From CAZDIO01 sp964505555 (GTDB taxonomy: Bacteria > Bdellovibrionota_C > UBA2361 > SZUA-149 > CAZDIO01), in NCBI GenBank assembly GCA_964505555.1, contig CAZDIO010000059.1:1-10764 (forward strand): DNA of 10,764 nucleotides. The letters run 5' to 3'. The notes below the pieces were generated by a model, which worked only from the letters and a program-made list of their open reading frames with translations, did no database searches and had not been told where the DNA came from. The translations under genes and the position numbers were made by a program. Of the stretch, positions 1-5,922 are shown piece after piece; the stretch's first letter is position 1, and each line of letters begins with the position of its first letter.

Positions 1-119
1 TTTATCGAACGATCGAAGTGTTTCGTTTCATACTAAAACAGAACATAAATGGAGGACAGTATAGTGAAAAATAGACTTTCTTACTTACCTTAGGAAAAGT
101 AAGTTAAAGTAAAGGATAG

Positions 120-284
120 TTGCCATGGACTAAAGAGAAAGGGACTAAAGAGAAAGGACTAAAGAGAAGGGCAATAGAAGTAGTCTGATTATATATTCTT
201 GCTTTATTATTTTTGTTGGTTGGATACATATTAGCTCATCGCTACTGGAAAGTAGAATGCGATCGCGAAGTGGCTCGGAAGTAG
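120..284 (+). pseudogene. possible broken tiny membrane-protein gene (in-frame TGA)
   Basis: A TTG codon at 120 follows an AAAGGA (spacing only about 3) and opens a 22-codon frame with the repeated peptide TKEKG, TKEKG, LKRR. It ends at a TGA at 186-188. The same frame continues for 31 codons after the TGA, encoding a hydrophobic stretch (LYILALLFLLVGYILA) and a charged tail (RYWKVECDREVARK), and stops at TAG 282-284. Read through the TGA, this would be a 54-residue protein with a basic N-terminus, one membrane segment and a charged C-terminus, which is a sensible small-protein layout. It could be a decayed gene, a chance hydrophobic frame in AT-rich DNA, or a frameshift across the tandem repeat. 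No family is recognised. Confidence 0.2.
127..170 (+). repeat. three-copy 14-15 bp tandem repeat
   Basis: The unit GGACTAAAGAGAAAG occurs perfectly at 127-141 and 142-156. A third copy, shorter by one G at the junction and changed at its end, runs from about 157 to 170. The 15-base period equals five codons; the third copy breaks the phase. This is typical of slippage-prone DNA. Confidence 0.85.
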
Positions 285-306
285 TAAGGTTTAATTGATT
301 TTAAAA

Positions 307-337
307 TTCTCTGTGTCCTCTGCGGTAAAATAAAAAT
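307..337 (+). repeat. dispersed CTCTG-type repeat, copy C
   Basis: TTCTCTGTGTCCTCTGCGG followed by an A-rich tail (ATAAAAAT) matches the layout of the two longer copies at 9891-9930 and 10014-10054: 8-9 base units of (C/T)CTCTG(C/T)G and then AATAAAA. This copy has two units where the others have three. It lies in non-coding DNA upstream of the GC-rich gene. Confidence 0.6.
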
Positions 338-390
338 TCTTATGCTGGCAGTGGATTGTACTTAACTTAATGCCATTCACTCCCGACCCT

Positions 391-419
391 TTTTCGGTTT
401 CACAAAAATAGGTTATAAT
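391..419 (+). promoter_or_regulatory. candidate sigma-70-type promoter for the VOC-family gene
   Basis: A perfect -10 hexamer TATAAT lies at 414-419. The -35 is poor (TTTTCG at 391-396 or TTTCGG at 392-397, spacing 16-17). Transcription would start near 426, leaving a leader of about 80 bases before the ATG at 507. The gene has a good ribosome-binding site, TGGAGA at 495-500. The support is mainly the -10 match in AT-rich DNA. Confidence 0.35.
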
Positions 420-506
420 TTCCATTACTCCGCCTATGCGAGCGTATCTTTTACCGCGGCGCAGAGCAGTTCACTATGATGCAACTCATTACGATGGAGA
501 ATTAAC

Positions 507-992
507 ATGATGAAATCAGCAAAGAACACGATTTGCCTGTGGTACAACGGAGACGCCGAAGAGGCGGCGCAGTTTTACGCAAAGACCTTTCCAGATTCGT
601 CGGTCGGCGCGGTTCACCGCGCCCCGGGAGATTTTCCGTCGGGAAAGAAAGGGAACGTGCTGACGGTCGAGTTTACTGTTATGGGCATTCCCTGCCTCGG
701 ACTAAACGGCGGTCCCGCGTTCAAGCACAACGAGGCGTTCTCGTTTCAGGTCGCAACCGCTGACCAAGCGGAAACGGATCGCTACTGGAACGCGATCGTC
801 GGCAACGGTGGCCAGGAGAGCGAGTGCGGCTGGTGCAAGGACAAATGGGGGGTATCCTGGCAGATTACGCCGATTGTCCTGACGAAAGCGGTTACCGACC
901 CCGATCCCGCTGCCGCCAAACGTGCGTTTGATGCGATGATGCAGATGAAAAAGATCGACGTCGCTGCAATCGAAGCGGCACAACGCGGTTGA
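507..992 (+). CDS. PhnB-like VOC-superfamily protein (3-dmu-9_3-mt type)
   Basis: A 161-residue protein of the PhnB-like/3-demethylubiquinone-9 3-methyltransferase-type branch of the vicinal oxygen chelate fold (glyoxalase/bleomycin-resistance superfamily). Diagnostic stretches are the N-terminal CLWYNGDAEEAAQFYAKTFP, the central VLTVEFTVMGIPCLGLNGG, FKHNEAFSFQV, the YWNAI helix, CGWCKDKWGVSWQITP and the C-terminal AFDAMMQMKKIDVAAIEAA. It is full length for the family and soluble. The biochemical role of these proteins is mostly unknown; the 'methyltransferase' label is historical. The ATG at 507 has TGGAGA seven bases upstream; a second ATG follows at once. Base composition stands out: 601-660 holds 40 G/C of 60, against 22 of 60 at 1261-1320 in the next gene, suggesting recent acquisition. 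It stands alone and ends 32 bases from the convergent ligase gene. Confidence 0.9.
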   Translation: MMKSAKNTICLWYNGDAEEAAQFYAKTFPDSSVGAVHRAPGDFPSGKKGNVLTVEFTVMGIPCLGLNGGPAFKHNEAFSFQVATADQAETDRYWNAIVGNGGQESECGWCKDKWGVSWQITPIVLTKAVTDPDPAAAKRAFDAMMQMKKIDVAAIEAAQRG

Positions 993-1024
993 GTGTATAA
1001 GCAGATACGTCTTGTTTCCCTACC

Positions 1025-3493
1025 CTAACTCCGTCGAGTTTGGAGATACCGAACGGTAGGAAGGTGGATAACTTTATTACTCTTTCGGTAACGTTCTTCG
1101 GCGTGCTCTACGATTTTTTCTAGAAATTGGATTGGGTACATTGATTCCTTTTCTGCAAGTGCTTGGTGATAAATCACCGTTGCTGGAGTAAGGCCAGGAA
1201 GCGTATTTGCCTCAATGATAATCAGCTCTCCTGTCTTTACGTGAAGAAAAGCGTCAATTCTTGAATATCCCTGAATACCCAAAACAGCAGCAACTTTTTC
1301 AATTCGTGCTTTTGCCTTTTTTAACACAAAGGGAGAGACATACTGAGTTGGTGGAGGAGTGATATTAATTCCTGTTCCCCCTTGAAATTTCTCTTCCAGA
1401 CTTAAGACATCTCCCAAAGCGACCGTAATGCTCGGATTAAGTGCCCGGAGCCTTCCGTGCTCTTCTAAAAGACCAACCGTGATCTCAATCCATCCACTTC
1501 GCTCCTCCCAAAGAAGCTCGTTTTTCTTCACCGTTACCCGATCAGTAATCACAAACTCTTCAAAGAGAAGCGTTTTCATCGGAACCGAGGGCATCTCAAT
1601 AAGTCCTAATTGCTTGGTGAGAGATCCTGCGGGAATAAAGTTATCGCGACCAAAAGCAAACGTACAATAAATTCTCAGATCTTCTCCGGAGTATAAGCGC
1701 GCAATACCAGAAGAACACCCATCTCCTATTGGCTTTACAATGATCGTTTCTGATTGAAGATCCTCTACCAGATCTTCAAAGTAGCGGCGGTAGTCTCTTG
1801 GTTTAAAGGAGCGAAAGAGTTTTAACGGCACCCGTCTTTTTCCCGCAGTGTAAATCCCCTCCGCAGAAAGACTCTCGATGATCTCTCCGGTGACATATTT
1901 ATTCATGCACATCTTTGAAGAGACAGATCCCGGACCATTAAAGGGGATTCGTTCCTCCTCAAGGAGTTTTTGAAACGTTCCATCCTCCCCAAAACCCCCA
2001 TGAAGTCCGACAAAAACAATCTTCCCTTCTTCTTTTGCGTCTTGGATGAACTCTTTTAATGTCATCCGTCGAGGAAGCATAGACTCCTCACTGAGATCGT
2101 TCTCCTGAGGTCGGAGTTTATCAAGCACCCGTCGTCGCAACCGCTCAAGCCTCTCTGCATGTTGGGTTGAGCCTTTACACATGAAGATAATCTCTTCTAC
2201 GGTATGATTGAGTGCGTAAGCATAGGGGAGATGCCAAACGTTAAGATCTAAATCAAGAAGATACGGTTGCGGATCATATTTTTCTGAGCGGCGAAGCTTC
2301 AGCCAGACATTTGTCCCACTCATTAAGGACACCTGCCGTTCGGCAGCTTGGCCACCAAAGATGACTTGAACTTTTTTTCTCTTTCGTTTCGAAAGGTCTT
2401 TTTCTTCTGGGTAGTGAAGATCATACCGTCTACACGCTGTTTTTAATATATACCGAAGCACATCGCGGTGAGACATTCCGATTCGTGCTGCCTGCATAAA
2501 GAGAAAACTATTTTGCTCCATGCCGCTAATAGGGTTAAAATCAGAAAACCAGATCCGTCCATCTGGAAGGAGCCACCCATCAAATCTTGCAAAATCCCGC
2601 ATCCCAAGAAGCCGGTAGAGCTGCTCCGCCTGTGTTTGGATCCTCTCCAGCACCCGATCATCAAAACGGGGTGGACAATGATAGGTCACCTGACGGCTTG
2701 CTAGGTATTTTTTTCGATAATCAAAGATCTGATGATCACGGTAATCAAGTTCGATCTCTGTGGGCAAAATTGAAACCGGCATCCCAAAACGGTTTTCAAG
2801 AATGATCGTCGTAAACTCTACCCCTTCACAAAATGGCTCGACAACGACCTTCGTATCGATACGCCCGGAGAAAATTATCTGTGCTTTCTCATATGCTTCC
2901 TTAACAGTAGACACAGAGTAAACCGCAATACTCGATCCTCCCGTAGCCGGCTTTACAATTGCCCTTTTTATTCGGTGAAGACGAAAGAACTGCTCAATCT
3001 GCTCTTTGTGTTTCCGAGCCCCCCGAAGAAGCGCAATTGAAGGAAGGATAGAGAAACCTTGTTTCGCGATAAATTCATTGGCAAGATACTTATCAAAAGC
3101 AACTTTACACGCACTCGAAGGAGTGCCCACAAAGGGAATACCTGCATCTTCTAATATCTTCTGAATTTTCCCATCTTCTCCGAAAGAACCATGCATCGCG
3201 GGAAAAACAATGTCTACTTTCTTCAGCGCCTTAAGAAAGGCGTCTTTCGTAAGTGGGGTTGCTGTTTGCTGGAGTTTAAAATCAAAATCAGATGGAGTAT
3301 TTGAGTACAGTTGGGCTTGGGAGATCCGGTAAGCTTTTTTTCGATGATCAAAATAGATCGGAACGATCTCTACCGCATCAGATTGCAAATGATCGCAGAC
3401 AGAGCGCGCAGAATTAAGCGAGATACCTCTCTCCAGTGACGGACCACCGCATAAGAGGGCAATTCGAAAGGGGCGTTTTTTTGTTGAGGTCAC
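1025..3493 (-). CDS. ddl: tandem D-alanine-D-alanine ligase-like protein (two ATP-grasp ligase units)
   Basis: An 822-residue protein made of two Ddl units in series; a normal Ddl has about 300-370 residues. Unit 1 (about 9-350) has LLCGGPSLER (Glu21), MHGSFGEDG (His101), VKPATGGSS (Ser187), YRKKY (Tyr263), ARFD (Asp305) and SDFNPISGM (Asp318, Asn320). Unit 2 (about 374-800) has IFGGQAAER (Glu385), LHGGFGEDG (His498), VKPIGDGCSS (Cys593), LEEKF (Phe703), SRID (Asp747) and IEANTLPGL (Glu761, Asn763). Family knowledge: Ddl joins two D-Ala with ATP for peptidoglycan; the E. coli DdlB triad is Glu15, Ser150, Tyr216, with metal ligands Asp257, Glu270, Asn272. Unit 1 keeps the triad but has Asp for Glu270; unit 2 keeps the metal ligands but has Cys for Ser150 and Phe for Tyr216. 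The start is GTG with a weak upstream AGAGAT; it is the last gene of the 5311-1025 operon. The substrate is uncertain. Confidence 0.9.
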   Translation of the reverse strand: MTSTKKRPFRIALLCGGPSLERGISLNSARSVCDHLQSDAVEIVPIYFDHRKKAYRISQAQLYSNTPSDFDFKLQQTATPLTKDAFLKALKKVDIVFPAMHGSFGEDGKIQKILEDAGIPFVGTPSSACKVAFDKYLANEFIAKQGFSILPSIALLRGARKHKEQIEQFFRLHRIKRAIVKPATGGSSIAVYSVSTVKEAYEKAQIIFSGRIDTKVVVEPFCEGVEFTTIILENRFGMPVSILPTEIELDYRDHQIFDYRKKYLASRQVTYHCPPRFDDRVLERIQTQAEQLYRLLGMRDFARFDGWLLPDGRIWFSDFNPISGMEQNSFLFMQAARIGMSHRDVLRYILKTACRRYDLHYPEEKDLSKRKRKKVQVIFGGQAAERQVSLMSGTNVWLKLRRSEKYDPQPYLLDLDLNVWHLPYAYALNHTVEEIIFMCKGSTQHAERLERLRRRVLDKLRPQENDLSEESMLPRRMTLKEFIQDAKEEGKIVFVGLHGGFGEDGTFQKLLEEERIPFNGPGSVSSKMCMNKYVTGEIIESLSAEGIYTAGKRRVPLKLFRSFKPRDYRRYFEDLVEDLQSETIIVKPIGDGCSSGIARLYSGEDLRIYCTFAFGRDNFIPAGSLTKQLGLIEMPSVPMKTLLFEEFVITDRVTVKKNELLWEERSGWIEITVGLLEEHGRLRALNPSITVALGDVLSLEEKFQGGTGINITPPPTQYVSPFVLKKAKARIEKVAAVLGIQGYSRIDAFLHVKTGELIIIEANTLPGLTPATVIYHQALAEKESMYPIQFLEKIVEHAEERYRKSNKVIHLPTVRYLQTRRS

Positions 3494-3498
3494 AACCG

Positions 3499-3530
3499 AA
3501 TCTCTGAACTAATTAATCTCTGAACTAATT
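3499..3530. repeat. perfect 16-bp tandem duplication spanning a stop codon
   Basis: AATCTCTGAACTAATT occurs twice back to back (3499-3514 and 3515-3530). The second copy contains the TAG stop of the cystathionine beta-synthase gene (3525-3527, minus strand); the first copy fills most of the 31-base gap before the ligase start and carries a duplicate in-frame-looking CTA. It probably arose by a recent duplication that widened the intergenic gap. Confidence 0.95.
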
Positions 3531-4910
3531 TCGTGTGGTGAGATACCTTACCATATCTATCTTTGTAATAATACCGATAATCTCTCCCCCATTCATCACC
3601 ACCGCGACATTATTTTCATTAAATATTCGCTCCAACTTAGAGATTGAATCCTCGAGTACAACCTTGCCTTGAAGTTCCGTAGCGATCTTCAGCACCGAAT
3701 CTTCCGGCCGACACTTTGCCTGCAAAAGGGCATGAAGAATATCGATCTCATGGACCATGAGATATCTGCCATTGACCGGTTTTCGAATAGGCATCTGCGA
3801 TATCCCCTGAGCACTCATCCGCGAAGAGACCTCAGCAATGGTGTCTGTTTCTAAAACCGTTTCAAGTTGATTTCCTTTAACGCCAAGTACATCTTTTACG
3901 GTGTCCAGCTTTGAATGGGGATCAAGAAAGCCCCAGTCTTTCATCCATTCATCTTTATAAAATTTACTTATATAGCGATCCCCCGAATCAGGGATAATCA
4001 CCACAATAACTTTCCCAGCCCCTACTTCATTTGCAAGCTCAACTGCCACATGGATTGCAGTTCCTGCCGAACCTCCTGCAAAAATCCCCTCCTCTCGCGA
4101 TAATTTTCTTGCCGCATTAAAAGATTCTCGATCTGATACTTGCCGAACCTCATCAATCACTGACATATCAAGGGTATCAACCATAAAATCATGCCCTACC
4201 CCTTCTACTTTATAGACGGCGGGCTCACGGGGTGGATTTTTATAAAAGAGATCGTAGTAGATACTCCCTTCAGGATCGGGACAAACAATTTGAATCTTCC
4301 TTCCTTGCTTTTTTGCTTGCTCTTTAAGATACCGACCAGCACCAGTTACTGTTCCACCCGTGCCTGCACCAACCACTAAGTAATCGATCTTTCCATCCGT
4401 ATCCTCCCAAATCTCTGGGCCCGTGGTGAGATAGTGTGCTTCAGGATTTGCCTGATTTGAGTACTGATCAATATAGAGCGCATTCGGGGTCTCTCGTGCA
4501 ATTCGCCGAGCTACCTCTACATATCCTTCCGGAGCATCATGAGCGACATTGGTTGGTGTCACGACTACCTCAGCCCCAAAAGCTTTAAGCATATCGATTT
4601 TTTCCTTGCTCATCTTATCGGGCATCGTAAACACACATCGATAGCCTTTTATTGCGCTAACAATTGCCAAGCCAAGGCCGGTGTTTCCTGAGGTGCTTTC
4701 AACGATCGTTGCTCCAGGTTTTAATCTCCCCTGCTCTTCAGCACGACGCACCATGTTGATCGCAATGCGATCTTTAATCGAACCACCAGGATTAAGGTAC
4801 TCAACCTTCGCATAAATGGTCGCCGCCTTTTTATCAACCATGCGATTGATCTTTACAAGCGGCGTTCTCCCCACGACGGAGAGTATATTTTCATGCACCT
4901 TCATGGCCAT
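3525..4910 (-). CDS. cbs: cystathionine beta-synthase (PLP domain plus CBS-domain pair)
   Basis: A 461-residue fold-type II PLP enzyme condensing serine (or O-acetylserine) with homocysteine to cystathionine. From the chosen start, the PLP lysine is Lys46 in NPGGSIKDR, the substrate/PLP loop is STSGNTGLGLA (Asn76), the phosphate loop is GAGTGGTVTG, and GGSAGTA lies near the end of the catalytic domain. EGVGHDF is a stretch that favours CBS over cysteine synthase. Two CBS motifs follow, about 337-400 and 403-461, ending in NGGEIIGIITKIDMVRYL; these are typical of bacterial CBS of about 460 residues and may be regulatory. The frame runs 18 codons further upstream, but ATG 4910 is preferred: AGGAA lies eight bases before it, and the longer version would overlap the upstream gene. 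It is the middle gene of the operon. A cysteine synthase with CBS domains is the alternative. Confidence 0.93.
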   Translation of the reverse strand: MAMKVHENILSVVGRTPLVKINRMVDKKAATIYAKVEYLNPGGSIKDRIAINMVRRAEEQGRLKPGATIVESTSGNTGLGLAIVSAIKGYRCVFTMPDKMSKEKIDMLKAFGAEVVVTPTNVAHDAPEGYVEVARRIARETPNALYIDQYSNQANPEAHYLTTGPEIWEDTDGKIDYLVVGAGTGGTVTGAGRYLKEQAKKQGRKIQIVCPDPEGSIYYDLFYKNPPREPAVYKVEGVGHDFMVDTLDMSVIDEVRQVSDRESFNAARKLSREEGIFAGGSAGTAIHVAVELANEVGAGKVIVVIIPDSGDRYISKFYKDEWMKDWGFLDPHSKLDTVKDVLGVKGNQLETVLETDTIAEVSSRMSAQGISQMPIRKPVNGRYLMVHEIDILHALLQAKCRPEDSVLKIATELQGKVVLEDSISKLERIFNENNVAVVMNGGEIIGIITKIDMVRYLTTRN

Positions 4911-4918
4911 TGTTGCAA

Positions 4919-4923
4919 TTCCT
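4919..4923 (-). promoter_or_regulatory. ribosome-binding site overlapping the upstream stop codon
   Basis: On the minus strand the stop TAG of the small membrane-protein gene (4924-4922) runs into AGGAA, which lies eight bases before ATG 4910. This fixes the cystathionine beta-synthase start and suggests translational coupling of the two genes. Confidence 0.7.
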
Positions 4924-5311
4924 AGAGAGTGTGCTCTGCGTGGGGAGCGAAATGAAATACCCAAAGATCATAACTCCTCCCTTCGCCAAAATCTACATAG
5001 AGAACCTCGTCATACTCAAGATCAATAACGATCTTTCCATTAAACCGATTTATCTTTAAGGCATCCTCATCGTCGATCGGAAGTTCTAACTTGTTAATTT
5101 TTTCCATAATCGTCTTTCGAATCTCCTGATCCGAAAACACCGAACCCTTTGCCGCCTGCGATTGCATCAACCCTTCAATTTCGTAGAAGTAGTAGAAGAA
5201 AGGAATTACCTGATTTGCAACAAAAACAACGATAATAAGAAATAGCGCTATTATGAGAATTCTTAACCGACCCATCCCTTGTTGGTTTTCATAAAAGGCT
5301 TTACACACCAT
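4922..5311 (-). CDS. small single-pass membrane protein, DUF4845-like layout
   Basis: A 129-residue protein with a short N-terminus (VCKAFYENQQGMGRLR), one membrane segment at about 17-36 (ILIIALFLIIVVFVANQVI), then a helical stretch (YEIEGLMQSQAA, DQEIRKTIMEKINKLELP) and a beta-rich tail (INRFNGKIVIDLEYDEVL). The order of TM anchor, 'P-Y-Y' helix, an 'EIR..I..K' helix and a C-terminal strand pair resembles the DUF4845 family of small envelope proteins of unknown function; I hold this as a resemblance, not an assignment. The ATG at 5311 is well supported by AAGGA about eight to nine bases upstream; the internal Met13 has a purine run too close to use. It is the first gene of the operon with cystathionine beta-synthase and the tandem ligase. 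The C-terminal domain is probably outside the membrane. Confidence 0.75.
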   Translation of the reverse strand: MVCKAFYENQQGMGRLRILIIALFLIIVVFVANQVIPFFYYFYEIEGLMQSQAAKGSVFSDQEIRKTIMEKINKLELPIDDEDALKINRFNGKIVIDLEYDEVLYVDFGEGRSYDLWVFHFAPHAEHTL

Positions 5312-5423
5312 ATGGATCTTCCTTTGGGAATTACAAAAGAATTCTTCTAGACAAAAACAGCTTCTGCATCTGTCTAACCGAATCCCTTTGGCTTAATAAT
5401 TTACAACCTATTTCTTCCGGAAA

Positions 5424-5471
5424 ATACTAAATTATGTTATTTAAGTATCTTACTTAAATCGGTCATTTAAG
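5424..5471. promoter_or_regulatory. divergent control region with a 21-bp operator-like dyad
   Basis: The 218-base gap 5312-5529 separates the minus-strand operon from the plus-strand gene at 5530. ATTTAAGTA at 5439-5447 and TACTTAAAT at 5451-5459 form a perfect 9-bp inverted repeat around TCT; a further ATTTAAG half-site lies at 5465-5471. On the minus strand a -10-like CATAAT (5436-5431) is just downstream of the dyad, with a weak TTTAAG at -35 inside it. A bound protein would therefore sit on the operon promoter. The promoter call is weak; the dyad is certain. Confidence 0.4.
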
Positions 5472-5529
5472 CTCTCCATATGAATGTTATATGAAGCGCA
5501 TAAGAACAACAACACGATAGTTATAAGTA

Positions 5530-5922
5530 ATGGCGCGTTTTTCAAATACCTCTAGTATTTTCAATAAATACCATTATAAATTTCTCCTTCCGGGGATCCT
5601 TCTTGGCATTCTCGGTGCTGGAAATATCTTAGTCGGTCTAAAGAAAGAGGGGGAATACCAGCAGGTATTGGCAAGCCTTGCTCGTGACACCGTTTCGATG
5701 CCAGAAGATAGCGCTCCCCCCCTTTCCCGAATTCACTCTTTAGAAGAAAGCTCAAACCGACTCTACGAGCGGAGAACAAAAGCATTAACGCGAATAGACT
5801 TCTACCAGCTCGTAGTCTTTGGTGGAAAGATGTTTCTGATCATCAGTGCTGTTTTTCTTGGCTTGACGGCTTCCATCATTTTTTATTCTCGGAAAGAAAG
5901 CCAGAAAGTAAAAGCTCATTAA
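5530..5922 (+). CDS. hypothetical two-TM membrane protein
   Basis: A 130-residue protein of no recognised family. Two membrane segments are visible, about 18-37 (KFLLPGILLGILGAGNILVGL region) and about 92-114 (FLIISAVFLGLTASIIF). The roughly 55-residue connecting region is polar (EGEYQQVLASLARD, SRIHSLEESSNRLYERRTKAL), and the tail SRKESQKVKAH is basic. Inside-positive rules suggest both ends in the cytoplasm with the loop outside. No clear ribosome-binding site precedes ATG 5530, so the start is provisional. The last 138 bases overlap the antisense 3' end of comEC. The hydrophobic segments and clean basic flanks make chance unlikely. Expression probably comes from the divergent region 5312-5529. 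Confidence 0.6.
   Translation: MARFSNTSSIFNKYHYKFLLPGILLGILGAGNILVGLKKEGEYQQVLASLARDTVSMPEDSAPPLSRIHSLEESSNRLYERRTKALTRIDFYQLVVFGGKMFLIISAVFLGLTASIIFYSRKESQKVKAH

Noticed and set aside
237..800. 13-base match ATCGCTACTGGAA at about 239 and 779, each followed by GCGATCG
   Set aside because: A match of this length is expected by chance about once in a window of this size; the two contexts are otherwise unrelated.
4911..4964. 18-codon N-terminal extension of cystathionine beta-synthase
   Set aside because: It would overlap the upstream gene and has no ribosome-binding site, while ATG 4910 has one at good spacing and gives the usual family N-terminus.
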